This document shows, one piece after another, positions 1 to 7,543 of a DNA stretch of 27,728 bases. Positions within the stretch are counted from its first letter, which is position 1; each line of letters opens with the position of its first letter. Below the pieces are notes generated by a model, which saw nothing but the letters and a program-made list of their open reading frames with translations, did not search any database and was not told where the DNA came from. The position numbers and the translations under genes are program-made. This stretch comes from JBLRWS01 sp047921075 (lineage in GTDB: Bacteria; Bacteroidota; Rhodothermia; Balneolales; Balneolaceae). The stretch is from assembly GCA_047921075.1 (NCBI GenBank), contig JBLRWS010000034.1:1-27728 (forward strand). Direction: 5' to 3'.

Positions 1-357
1 AAAAAACTGGGTTATCCAACGGCCAACATTCAGGTACAACATCAGAGAAAAATCATCCCGAAAGATGGTGTCTATGCTGTTTGGTGCCGCATAAACGGCG
101 ATTTTCATGGCGGTATGATGAATATCGGAAACCGCCCAACGTTTGATGGACAGTCGCAAACTCTGGAAGTGCACCTGTTTGATCTGGACGCCAATCTCTA
201 CGGAAATGAAATTCATGTTCAGTTTCTGCAGCGCATACGCGGCGAGCAGGCATTTAATGGGGCTGAAGCTCTAAAACAGCAGTTGGCCAGAGACGAAAAA
301 GAGGCACGGGAAATTCTTTCGAAAAAAGAACCGAATATTGCAAAGCAAAGAAAATAA
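1..357 (+). CDS. ribF: Riboflavin kinase / FAD synthetase, C-terminal part (5' truncated)
   Basis: Frame 1 is open from the first base, so the gene begins upstream of the window and only about 118 C-terminal residues are visible. They cover the riboflavin kinase domain, which phosphorylates riboflavin to FMN; the FAD synthetase half would lie upstream. Visible family signatures are GYPTANI near the left edge (the PTAN motif that binds nucleotide and Mg2+), NIGNRPTF, and E-V-H-L-F-D-L-D-A-N-LYG, which contains the catalytic Glu region. The protein ends in a basic, helical tail as is usual for RibF. The stop is TAA at 355-357. The next gene is rpsO, 55 bases away; ribF-rpsO-pnp is a recurrent gene order in bacteria. 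Identification is firm; only the missing 5' part is uncertain. Confidence 0.95.
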   Translation, partial: KKLGYPTANIQVQHQRKIIPKDGVYAVWCRINGDFHGGMMNIGNRPTFDGQSQTLEVHLFDLDANLYGNEIHVQFLQRIRGEQAFNGAEALKQQLARDEKEAREILSKKEPNIAKQRK

Positions 358-368
358 GCGTACTTTTA
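338..368 (+). promoter_or_regulatory. Candidate Bacteroidota-type promoter for rpsO
   Basis: TTG at 338-340, a 20-base spacer, then TACTTTTA at 361-368. This is close to the TTTG / TAnnTTTG (-33/-7) consensus known from Bacteroides primary sigma-factor promoters, with one mismatch in the -7 box. It would start transcription about 40 bases before the rpsO ATG. It overlaps the ribF 3' end, so read-through from ribF is also possible. Pattern match only. Confidence 0.35.
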
Positions 369-412
369 GAAGCTAATAACCGATAGGAATTGATACTGTT
401 AGACGAATAAAA

Positions 413-682
413 ATGAGCATAACGAAAGCACAAAAAGAAGAAATTATTACAACCTATGGCGGCAACGCCGAAAATACAGGATCTGTGGAGGCACAGATTG
501 CAATGCTAACTGCGCGTATTGAAGACTTGAACAAGCATCTTCAGGAGAACAAGAAAGATCACTCCTCACGTCGCGGATTGTTGAAAATGGTAGGCCAGAG
601 ACGTCGGCTTCTGAATTATTTCAAGAAGAACGATATCGTGAAATATCGCGAGCTCATCCAGAAACTCGGCCTTCGTAAATAA
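413..682 (+). CDS. rpsO: 30S ribosomal protein S15
   Basis: The gene encodes 89 residues, the usual length for bacterial S15, a primary binding protein of the 16S rRNA central domain that nucleates platform assembly. Family features seen include the helical N-terminus with a TGS-E-Q-I-A motif (about residues 22-29), the conserved KDHSSRRGLL block (about 48-57, the rRNA-binding loop) and the C-terminal RRRLLNYF-K-Y helix. The ATG at 413 is preceded by A-rich sequence without a Shine-Dalgarno element. An intrinsic terminator follows nine bases after the stop. The S15-PNPase neighbourhood is one of the most conserved small clusters in bacteria. Confidence 0.98.
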   Translation: MSITKAQKEEIITTYGGNAENTGSVEAQIAMLTARIEDLNKHLQENKKDHSSRRGLLKMVGQRRRLLNYFKKNDIVKYRELIQKLGLRK

Positions 683-690
683 GCTTTTCC

Positions 691-719
691 AAAGGCACGT
701 CATTGTACGTGCCTTTTTT
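691..719 (+). terminator. Intrinsic terminator after rpsO
   Basis: A perfect 10-bp stem (AAAGGCACGT at 691-700 with ACGTGCCTTT at 707-716) closes a 6-base loop and runs into a T tract ending at 719. Its position nine bases after the rpsO stop fits termination or attenuation between rpsO and pnp. Confidence 0.85.
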
Positions 720-725
720 ATTTTA

Positions 726-771
726 AATTGCGGCACCACCGGCTTGGCTGTTCCCCGGAACCGCCGCAATT
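726..771 (+). promoter_or_regulatory. Stem-loop in the pnp leader
   Basis: A perfect 9-bp inverted repeat, AATTGCGGC (726-734) and GCCGCAATT (763-771), encloses 28 bases that include a small inner GTTC/GAAC hairpin (750-753 / 758-761). It ends 17 bases before the first possible pnp ATG (788) and 44 before the preferred one (815). In E. coli a double-stranded pnp leader is cut by RNase III and used for PNPase autoregulation; a similar role here is inference from position and shape only. Confidence 0.45.
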
Positions 772-814
772 CGCAGATCGAACAGTCATGAACGAGAAAA
801 AAGACAGAATACAA

Positions 815-2935
815 ATGAAAGAAGATTTTAAAAGCGTTGAATTTGCACCGGGCAAAACGCTCTCGGTAGAAACCGGGCGATTGGCCAAGCTGGCCGATGG
901 TGCAGTAATGGTACGAATGGGCGACACCATGGTGCTCTGTACAGTTGTGAGTGCCAAAGAAGCCAAACCGGGACAAGATTTTTTCCCGCTTGTCGTAGAC
1001 CTTAGAGAAAGTTTTACCGCTGCCGGAAAATTTCCAGGCGGTTTTTTGAAGCGCGAAGGGCGCCCATCCGATGGCGAAACCCTTGCCAGCCGACTCATTG
1101 ACCGAAGTCTCCGTCCGTTGTTTCCGGATGGATATTACAACGACACCCAGGTTATCTGCCAGGTGTTCTCATCCGACGGACAAAACCAGGCCGATGTATT
1201 AGGCGGTTTTGGAGCATCTGCAGCTATTCACATTTCCGATATTCCATTTGCCGGCCCCATGGCGCAGGTAAAAGTGGGTCGTATTGATGGCGAATTTATC
1301 ATCAACCCAACCATCGATGAGCTCGAGCAGAGCGATATGGACCTGATTGTAGCCGGCACCAAGTCGAGCGTGATCATGATCGAGGGTGAAATGAAAGAGA
1401 TCAGTGAAAAAGAGATGCTGGAAGCCGTTAAAGAAGGCCATAAAGCGATTGCAAAGCTTTGTGAATTCCAGGAAGAGCTGAGAAAAGAATTTGGCGTTGA
1501 AAAACGCGAATTCACCGCTGAAGAAGGAAACAGCGACCTTGAGAACAAAGTTGTGGAGCAGATTGGCGATCGCCTGAAAGAGATCGTAGCAATGGGCCTC
1601 AGCAAATATGAGTTCAGCGGAAAACTGAAAGAGCTGAAAACGGAATTAAAAGAGACCATCACAGCTCAGGAAGGATATGAAGATGCCGGCAGTGAGGTTA
1701 CGGAGATTTTCTACAGCCTGGTGAAAAAGACCGTTCGAAATATGATTCTTGAAAACAAGAAACGTATTGACGGCCGCGGCCCCGACGATATCCGCGACAT
1801 CTGGACACAGGTAGGCTATCTCCCTCGCGCACACGGTTCTGCAATATTTTCACGCGGAGAAACACAGGCGCTGATCTCTGTAGCGCTCGGAACCAAACGC
1901 GATGCTCAAAGCGTCGATACTCTCTTTCACGAGATGGATCAGACCTTTATGCTGCACTACAACTTCCCGCCCTACTGTGTGGGTGAAGCCGGCTTTATGC
2001 GCGGCCCAGGCCGACGCGAAATTGGTCACGGTCACCTTGCCGAGCGTGCCCTCAAAATGGTACTGCCCAACTTTGACGACTTCGGCTATGTGGTGCGTGT
2101 TCGTTCCGACATTACCGAATCGAACGGTTCCTCTTCCATGGCGTCCGTTTGTGGTGGCTCTATGGCGCTGATGGATGCCGGTGTGCCGCTTCCTAAACCG
2201 GTGGCCGGTATTGCCATGGGTATGATTGTAGGCGAAAACAACACCGTTGTTCTTTCCGATATTCAGGGTGAAGAAGATTTCATGGGCGACATGGACTTCA
2301 AAACGGCCGGTACCGCCGATGGTATCACCGCTACACAGATGGATATGAAAGTACAGGGTATCAGCTTCGAAATTATCGAAGAAGCCCTTGCACAGGCTCA
2401 CAAAGGCCGGATGCATATTCTGGAAAAAATGGCCGAAACCATTTCTCAATCTCGCGAAAGTCTGTCCAAGTATGCGCCGCAGTTCCTGCGCATGACTATT
2501 GACGGCGACAGCATTGGCGCGGTGATTGGCCCCGGCGGTAAAGTGATTCAAACCCTGCAGAAAGAGACCGATACCGAAATTTGGATCGAAGAAGACTCGC
2601 AGGGCAAAGGTCAAATTACAATCTCTGCCGACAGCCTCGATAAAGCGGAGGCAGCCAAGAAACGAATTCAGGCTGTTGCCGGCGAACTCGATGAAGGTGC
2701 AACCTACACCGGTACCGTAAAAGCGATCAAAGATTTTGGCGCTTTTGTGGAAATCGTACCGGGTAAAGAAGGACTGCTGCACATCTCTGAAATCGCTCAC
2801 AAGCATGTGAAAAAGGTTGAAGACGAGCTCAGTGTTGGCGATCAGATCGATGTGAAACTGTTGAAAGTGGAACATGGCGGCAAACTGCGCCTCAGCCGAA
2901 GAGCGCTGCTGCCCGAACCGGAGCAAGGCGAATAA
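815..2935 (+). CDS. pnp: Polyribonucleotide nucleotidyltransferase (PNPase)
   Basis: PNPase is a phosphorolytic 3'-to-5' exoribonuclease that degrades mRNA as a trimeric ring and is often part of an RNA degradosome. Two RNase PH-like domains are visible, the first with FFPL-V-D-R-E and GGF-KREGRP-D, the second with RIDGRGPDDIR and TLFHEMDQTFMLHYNFPPY. An all-helical linker lies between them. The C-terminus has a KH domain (IGAVIGPGGKVIQ) followed by an S1 domain (DFGAFVEIVPGKEGLLHISEI). The start at 815 gives 706 residues and opens as MKEDFKSVEFAPGKTL, which fits the family; it is preceded by very A-rich sequence. An in-frame ATG at 788 would add nine residues, and a TTG at 728 lies inside the leader stem-loop and is unlikely. 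A strong terminator follows the stop. Confidence 0.97.
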   Translation: MKEDFKSVEFAPGKTLSVETGRLAKLADGAVMVRMGDTMVLCTVVSAKEAKPGQDFFPLVVDLRESFTAAGKFPGGFLKREGRPSDGETLASRLIDRSLRPLFPDGYYNDTQVICQVFSSDGQNQADVLGGFGASAAIHISDIPFAGPMAQVKVGRIDGEFIINPTIDELEQSDMDLIVAGTKSSVIMIEGEMKEISEKEMLEAVKEGHKAIAKLCEFQEELRKEFGVEKREFTAEEGNSDLENKVVEQIGDRLKEIVAMGLSKYEFSGKLKELKTELKETITAQEGYEDAGSEVTEIFYSLVKKTVRNMILENKKRIDGRGPDDIRDIWTQVGYLPRAHGSAIFSRGETQALISVALGTKRDAQSVDTLFHEMDQTFMLHYNFPPYCVGEAGFMRGPGRREIGHGHLAERALKMVLPNFDDFGYVVRVRSDITESNGSSSMASVCGGSMALMDAGVPLPKPVAGIAMGMIVGENNTVVLSDIQGEEDFMGDMDFKTAGTADGITATQMDMKVQGISFEIIEEALAQAHKGRMHILEKMAETISQSRESLSKYAPQFLRMTIDGDSIGAVIGPGGKVIQTLQKETDTEIWIEEDSQGKGQITISADSLDKAEAAKKRIQAVAGELDEGATYTGTVKAIKDFGAFVEIVPGKEGLLHISEIAHKHVKKVEDELSVGDQIDVKLLKVEHGGKLRLSRRALLPEPEQGE

Positions 2936-2964
2936 ACAAACCGTCTTTGCCCGATGATGAAATC

Positions 2965-3000
2965 AAAAAGCGCCTTCGACCATCGGAGGCGCTTTTTTTT
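2965..3000 (+). terminator. Intrinsic terminator after pnp
   Basis: A 14-bp stem with one G-U pair (2965-2978 with 2984-2997) closes a 5-base loop and overlaps a run of eight T at 2993-3000. It sits 30 bases after the pnp stop. It falls inside the longest possible reading frame of the following peptidase gene, which supports the later start chosen for that gene. Confidence 0.88.
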
Positions 3001-3052
3001 ATTACGGAACCGATCAACGTTACTCCCGATTCACCTTCCAAAAATAAACTAT

Positions 3053-4306
3053 ATGCAAACCACGGAATCCATCACACAAATTAAAAAAACAGAGTTACCG
3101 AACGGACTCACCATCGTTTCTGAACGGATCGAGAGTGTGAAAAGCGTCTCGGCCGGAATCTGGGTAAAAACGGGAAGCCGCCACGAAACGGACGAACAAG
3201 CCGGCGTGACTCACTTTCTGGAACACATGCTTTTTAAAGGAACAGAGCGGAGGTCGGCGTACGACATCGCCCAAAGCATGGAATCGGTTGGTGGGTATTT
3301 GAATGCGTTTACCTCCACGGAATATACCTGCTACTTTGCGCGCTGCCTCGATACCAAGCTCAATCGCGCCATGGATGTGCTGAGTGATATGGTGCAGCAC
3401 TCCGTCTTTCCCGAAGAGGAGCTCGAAAAAGAGAAGAAAGTGGTGCTCGAAGAGATGAAAATGTACAAAGACAGTCCGGATGATTATGTGTTCGAGCTGT
3501 TTAGCAGTCAAGTATTCGATGGCCACCCGATCGGGCGCCCCATCATCGGCTACGAAAACACAGTGTCGAACTTTACCCGCCAAAATCTCTTTGATTATAT
3601 GGCAGAGCGATATCGCCCCGATAATATACTGGTGGCCGTAGCCGGACATGTCGATCACGACGAGGTGGTAGCGCTTGTGCGCGACCACTTAAACCTTTCC
3701 CGAAAGGATAAAACTCAGCGCGTGGAGCAACCGCTTACGTCGTACAAGCCGTCGCAACAAGAGGAGACAAGAGTCATCGAACAATCGCATATGGTGCTTG
3801 GCCGCCGCGGTCTCAGTTTTGACCATTCCGATAAATACCTGCTGCTTCTGGCGCACACGGTATTGGGAGGTGGGATGAGCTCCCGTCTGCATCAGAATAT
3901 TCGGGAAAAGTACGGCTACTGCTACTCCATTGGCCCGTTCAATCAATCCTACACCGATTCGGGCCTTTTTGGGGTCTATATCGGTACCGATAAAGAATAT
4001 GTGCCTCATGTTCGGGAGTTGATCCATCAGGAGTTTGAGCAGCTCCGTACGGTAGAGATTGGCGATAAAGAGTTAAGTGAAGCCAAAGCACAACTGAAAG
4101 GGAAGTTGCTGCTCTCGCAGGAGAACACCAGCAACCGGATGACCCGCTTGGCCAAGAGCGAACTCTATTACAACCGGTTTGTCTCTCTCGATGAGCTTGT
4201 ACAGAACATTGATGCAGTTACGGCAGAAGAGGTGCTCACGTTTTCGGCTGAGTTCTTCGATCCGGCGGTCTACTCAGAAACATTGTTACTTCCCGAGGCG
4301 AAATAA
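3053..4306 (+). CDS. M16 family zinc metallopeptidase (processing-peptidase-like)
   Basis: The product is 417 residues, typical for bacterial M16B single-unit peptidases related to mitochondrial processing peptidase and Bacillus YmxG/MlpA. The inverted zinc motif HFLEH is at residues 54-58, with the distal zinc-ligand Glu in VVLEEM at about 134. The second half contains GGGMSSRLHQNIREKYG (about 280-296), the substrate-binding R/Y region of the family. No signal peptide is seen from the chosen start, so it is probably cytoplasmic. An upstream ATG at 2954 would add 33 residues but would run through the pnp terminator; the ATG at 3053, preceded by AAAATAAACTAT, begins exactly where family homology should. 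M16B enzymes often occur as active/inactive pairs; no partner is next to it. Substrate unknown. Confidence 0.92.
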   Translation: MQTTESITQIKKTELPNGLTIVSERIESVKSVSAGIWVKTGSRHETDEQAGVTHFLEHMLFKGTERRSAYDIAQSMESVGGYLNAFTSTEYTCYFARCLDTKLNRAMDVLSDMVQHSVFPEEELEKEKKVVLEEMKMYKDSPDDYVFELFSSQVFDGHPIGRPIIGYENTVSNFTRQNLFDYMAERYRPDNILVAVAGHVDHDEVVALVRDHLNLSRKDKTQRVEQPLTSYKPSQQEETRVIEQSHMVLGRRGLSFDHSDKYLLLLAHTVLGGGMSSRLHQNIREKYGYCYSIGPFNQSYTDSGLFGVYIGTDKEYVPHVRELIHQEFEQLRTVEIGDKELSEAKAQLKGKLLLSQENTSNRMTRLAKSELYYNRFVSLDELVQNIDAVTAEEVLTFSAEFFDPAVYSETLLLPEAK

Positions 4307-4316
4307 AGCGGCCCGA

Positions 4317-4352
4317 ACGGCTTCCTGCTTTCGGTGAGAAGCCGTATTTTTT
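4317..4352 (+). terminator. Intrinsic terminator after the M16 peptidase gene
   Basis: An 8-bp stem ACGGCTTC (4317-4324) / GAAGCCGT (4338-4345) with a 13-base loop is followed by A and six T (4347-4352). It starts 10 bases after the stop, in the gap before asnS. Confidence 0.75.
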
Positions 4353-4416
4353 GCCCGCCTGTATGATATTTTATCAGGCTATATAAACCATCAAAAACCA
4401 ACGTTTTCGATCTGTT

Positions 4417-5913
4417 ATGACCTACATCAATCAGCTATCCAGCCATGCCAACGAACAGGTGACCCTGAAAGGATGGGTATACAACGCCCGCAGCAGCAAA
4501 GCGTTGCATTTTATTGAACTGCGCGATGGAACCGGCCTGTGCCAATGCGTGGTTTCGCTCGATGAGGTAGGCGAAGAGATATTTGAAAAGGCGGGTACAC
4601 TGCGCCAGGAAAGTTCGGTGGCTATTACCGGCAAGGTTATTGAAGACGATCGAAGCGTAGGCGGATACGAGCTGCACGTGAGTGATGTGGAGATTTTCCA
4701 GATTGCGGAAGAGTATCCCATCACCCCAAAAGAACACGGTGTAGAGTTTCTGATGGAGAACCGGCATCTATGGCTGCGGAGCCAGCGACAGTGGGCGGCT
4801 ATGCGGGTGCGTAACGCTATTATTTTTGCGATTCACCGGTTTTTCCAGCAAGAGGGATTTATCCAGATGGACGCCCCGATCTTTACGGGTAATGCAGCAG
4901 AAGGGACCACGACGCTATTTGAAACGGATTATTTTGATGAGAAAGCGTACCTGACTCAGTCGGGGCAGCTCTACGCCGAGGCGATGGCCATGGCGCATGG
5001 AAAAGTATACACATTCGGCCCAACCTTTCGCGCCGAAAAGAGCAAAACGCGGCGTCATCTCACCGAATTCTGGATGATTGAGCCGGAGATGGCTTTCTTC
5101 GACCTGGATATGAATATGGCACTGGCCGAGAAGATGCTCAAGTTTATTGTAGGTACAATACTTGAAGAAAATCGTCGTGAGCTGGACGTTTTGGAGCGCG
5201 ATACATCAATGCTTGAAAATGTTGTGAACCATCCGTTCAAGCGTATTTCGTACACCGAAGCAGTGGAGCAGTTGAAAAGCGATGCCACAGCCGATCTTCT
5301 CGATGCGATGGAACAGAGCCGGAAAGAGGAGCTGGAGACCATAACGGCAGAGCTTGAAGAGATTAAAAAAGAGCACGGATCAGCCAAAAAATGGCGAAAA
5401 ACACAGATTGACCGACGCATCAAAGAGATTCATGTACGAACCGCTCAAATTGAAGAGGATCTCCGCAACATTCCGGAGTGGAAAACATCGGCAGCCAATT
5501 TTGAATGGGGCAACGATTTTGGGGGCAGTGATGAGACGGTGCTCACCATGCAATACGACACACCGGTAATGGTGCATCGTTATCCCGCCGAGGTGAAGGC
5601 ATTCTACATGAAGCGCGACCCCGACGATGAAACCCTGGCCCTGGCGCTGGACGTTCTGGCTCCGGAAGGCTATGGCGAAATTATTGGCGGCAGCCAGCGG
5701 GAAGATGACTTAAACATGCTGCAGGCTCGGATTGCAGAACACAACCTCCCTGAAGATCTGTTTAGCTGGTATGTAGATCTCCGCCGCTTTGGCAGTGTGC
5801 CTCACAGCGGCTATGGCCTTGGCCTCGAGCGAACGGTTGCGTGGATCTGCGGGCTTAATCATGTTCGCGAAACGATCCCATTTCCTCGGATGCTCGGCCG
5901 CCTTCGTCCGTAG
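4417..5913 (+). CDS. asnS: Asparagine--tRNA ligase (class II)
   Basis: AsnRS charges tRNA(Asn) with asparagine. An OB-fold anticodon-binding domain (about residues 1-100) precedes the class II catalytic core. Motif 2 is FRAEKSKTRRHLTEFWMIEPE (about 204-224), whose RRHLTEFWM is the AsnRS rather than AspRS form. Motif 3 is GYGLGLERTVAWICG (466-480), and the C-terminus RETIPFPRMLGRL is diagnostic. At 498 residues it is about 30 longer than E. coli AsnRS. The extra length lies in a charged helical insertion at about residues 288-358, between motifs 2 and 3, while a loop present in the E. coli enzyme is shorter here. The start at 4417 places the OB fold at the usual distance. gatA is also present in the window, so GatCAB may serve tRNA(Gln), with direct AsnRS charging for Asn. 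Confidence 0.97.
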   Translation: MTYINQLSSHANEQVTLKGWVYNARSSKALHFIELRDGTGLCQCVVSLDEVGEEIFEKAGTLRQESSVAITGKVIEDDRSVGGYELHVSDVEIFQIAEEYPITPKEHGVEFLMENRHLWLRSQRQWAAMRVRNAIIFAIHRFFQQEGFIQMDAPIFTGNAAEGTTTLFETDYFDEKAYLTQSGQLYAEAMAMAHGKVYTFGPTFRAEKSKTRRHLTEFWMIEPEMAFFDLDMNMALAEKMLKFIVGTILEENRRELDVLERDTSMLENVVNHPFKRISYTEAVEQLKSDATADLLDAMEQSRKEELETITAELEEIKKEHGSAKKWRKTQIDRRIKEIHVRTAQIEEDLRNIPEWKTSAANFEWGNDFGGSDETVLTMQYDTPVMVHRYPAEVKAFYMKRDPDDETLALALDVLAPEGYGEIIGGSQREDDLNMLQARIAEHNLPEDLFSWYVDLRRFGSVPHSGYGLGLERTVAWICGLNHVRETIPFPRMLGRLRP

Positions 5914-5956
5914 TATGGTATTGATGGAGGGTGATTGTTAAGCCCGAAAATCTTCT

Positions 5957-5987
5957 TTTGTGTTTTCCGTTTCCGCTCGTACTTTCA
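5957..5987 (+). promoter_or_regulatory. Candidate promoter for the NusG-like gene
   Basis: TTTG at 5957-5960, a 19-base spacer and TACTTTCA at 5980-5987 resemble the Bacteroides-type TTTG / TAnnTTTG promoter with mismatches at the end of the -7 box. Its location 47 bases before the ATG would give the gene its own transcript. Pattern match only. Confidence 0.35.
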
Positions 5988-6034
5988 GGCAGGGAATGAA
6001 GTAACACGAATCAACCATCAAGAAAAACCGGGCT

Positions 6035-6535
6035 ATGCAACCTACGTCAGATTTATCATGGCACGCTTTTTACACCAAACCACGGCACGAAAAAAAAGCA
6101 ACGGAACGGCTCACAGAGCAGGGGTTTGAGGTCTATTGCCCTATCATAAAAACGAAAGTGCGCTGGAGCGACCGCTGGAAAAAAGTGGATAAACCGCTGA
6201 TAACGGGTTATATCTTCGCACGGGTAGAACCGGAGAACCGCGAGAAGCTGCTGCAGGATCCCGGCGTATTGCACTGCCTTTTTTGGCGCGGAAAGCCGGC
6301 TATTGTGCGCAATGAGGAGATCGAGTCGTTGCGAATCATCGAGCAGTACGGCACCGATGCTGAGGTTAAATCGCTGAAGCCGGGCGATCAGGCAGTTATC
6401 AGCGAAGGGGCGATGGCCGGCCAGCACGGCATCGTCATTCATAGCAGTAAGGAAGAAGCAACCATACGGCTAGACTCGTTGAAGCTTCAGATCACTGTGA
6501 AGATATCCACCCGAAAACTGGATGTATTGCGATAA
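6035..6535 (+). CDS. UpxY-family NusG-like transcription antiterminator
   Basis: The 166-residue protein has a NusG N-terminal (NGN) domain at about 8-105. Its opening WHAFYTKPRHEKKA-E-L-GFEVYCP is the hallmark of the UpxY/LoaP/RfaH group of specialised NusG paralogs. A KOW domain follows at about 115-160 (LKPGDQAVISEGAMAGQHGIV). Such factors bind elongating RNA polymerase at operon leaders and suppress pausing or termination, classically in capsule and exopolysaccharide operons of Bacteroides. Here no polysaccharide gene is adjacent: asnS lies upstream, and the convergent rsgA ends 67 bases downstream. It is not the housekeeping NusG, which normally sits beside secE and ribosomal protein genes. 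The target operon cannot be told from this window. Confidence 0.88.
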   Translation: MQPTSDLSWHAFYTKPRHEKKATERLTEQGFEVYCPIIKTKVRWSDRWKKVDKPLITGYIFARVEPENREKLLQDPGVLHCLFWRGKPAIVRNEEIESLRIIEQYGTDAEVKSLKPGDQAVISEGAMAGQHGIVIHSSKEEATIRLDSLKLQITVKISTRKLDVLR

Positions 6536-6602
6536 CGGGTCGGCTACGATTCCATGCTGTTGGCCAATCTTCGCCGGATACCTTTTGGCCCGGTATCAAA
6601 TG

Positions 6603-7517
6603 TTATTCTTTTAGCGTGTCCAGAATGGTTAAGTAAGAGTGGTACCGATCGGGATGAATATTGCCCTGTTCATACGCTGCCACCACGCCACAACCGGGCT
6701 CGTGATCGTGCGAGCAGTTGTAAAATTTGCAGTCGTTCCCAACGTCCCTCATTTCCGGGAAAAAGTGCCACAGGTCCTCCGGCTCGATGTCGGTGAGCGC
6801 AAATTCGCGGATTCCCGGTGTATCGATGATAAACCCGCCGTCGGGCAGCGGCAACATCCGGGCATAGGTGGTGGTGTGTTTCCCTTTTTCGTTGTGGGAT
6901 GAAACGTCTCCGGTAGGGAGGTCGATCCCTGGAATGAGCGCGTTGATAAGGCTCGATTTGCCCACTCCGGAATGGCCGATAAACACCGAGTTGGAGCCGG
7001 TTACCATCGCCCGAAGAGCTTCCAGTTGCTCGGCATCATGGATGGAGGTGGTAATAACGTTGTACCCGAGCGGTTCGTAAATAGCTTTAAGTCGTGCAAC
7101 TTCAGCCGCCTCTTTTTTACCGGCCAGATCGGTTTTGTTTAGTATCAGACCGGCCTCAATACTGAAAGCCTCGCAAGCAGCCAGACAGCGGTCGATGAAT
7201 CCCTGTTTAGGTTTGGGCTGGCGCACCGATTGCAGCACCCATACGTTGTCTACATTGGCAGCCAGCACCTGGCGGTCGCCCGTACGGTGCATCGCTTTTC
7301 TCGGGATGAAATTACGCCTCTCTTCCACACCGGTTACGGTTCCGGTGCCGTCGTTGTTCGATTCGTACTGCACTCGATCGCCCACTGCCACCGGATTGGA
7401 GGAGTCGTGATGGGTGAGGCGCAACTTTCCACGCACGCGGCAGGAGAGAACCTCAGCATCGCCATCGGGCTTTACATGAATCCATTTTCCGGTGGATTGT
7501 ATGACCGTTCCTGTCAC
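6603..7517 (-). CDS. rsgA: Ribosome small subunit-dependent GTPase A
   Basis: RsgA (YjeQ/YloQ) is a circularly permuted GTPase that checks late 30S subunit maturation. The 304 residues show an N-terminal OB fold (about 1-70), then G motifs in permuted order: NKTD (G4, 127-130), GHSGVGKS (G1, 181-188), the switch-region HTTT (214-217) and DTPG (G3, 232-235). The C-terminal zinc-binding knuckle has C263, C268, H270 and C276. All expected residues are present. The gene begins 26 bases after the lon stop on the same strand, so the two are probably cotranscribed. It converges on the UpxY-like gene; only a weak, T-less hairpin (6577-6597) lies in the gap. Confidence 0.96.
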   Translation of the reverse strand: MTGTVIQSTGKWIHVKPDGDAEVLSCRVRGKLRLTHHDSSNPVAVGDRVQYESNNDGTGTVTGVEERRNFIPRKAMHRTGDRQVLAANVDNVWVLQSVRQPKPKQGFIDRCLAACEAFSIEAGLILNKTDLAGKKEAAEVARLKAIYEPLGYNVITTSIHDAEQLEALRAMVTGSNSVFIGHSGVGKSSLINALIPGIDLPTGDVSSHNEKGKHTTTYARMLPLPDGGFIIDTPGIREFALTDIEPEDLWHFFPEMRDVGNDCKFYNCSHDHEPGCGVVAAYEQGNIHPDRYHSYLTILDTLKE

Positions 7518-7543
7518 CGGCCTACTCCTCGGTTGGTTGATGG

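Noticed and set aside
11..357. Possible FMN riboswitch or other leader for ribF
   Set aside because: The gene's 5' end is outside the window, so nothing about its regulation can be seen.
1850..2926. 358-residue open frame on the minus strand inside pnp
   Set aside because: Antisense shadow of a certain gene; His/Phe/Arg-rich composition and no recognisable domain.
2954..3052. Longer N-terminus for the M16 peptidase
   Set aside because: It runs through the strong pnp terminator and adds basic residues not expected in the family; ATG 3053 fits better.
5935..6129. 64-residue frame overlapping the start of the NusG-like gene
   Set aside because: Out of frame with a well-supported family member and without any domain.
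6577..6597. GATACC/GGTATC hairpin between the NusG-like gene and rsgA
   Set aside because: A 6-bp stem with a 9-base loop and no T tract; too weak to call as a bidirectional terminator.
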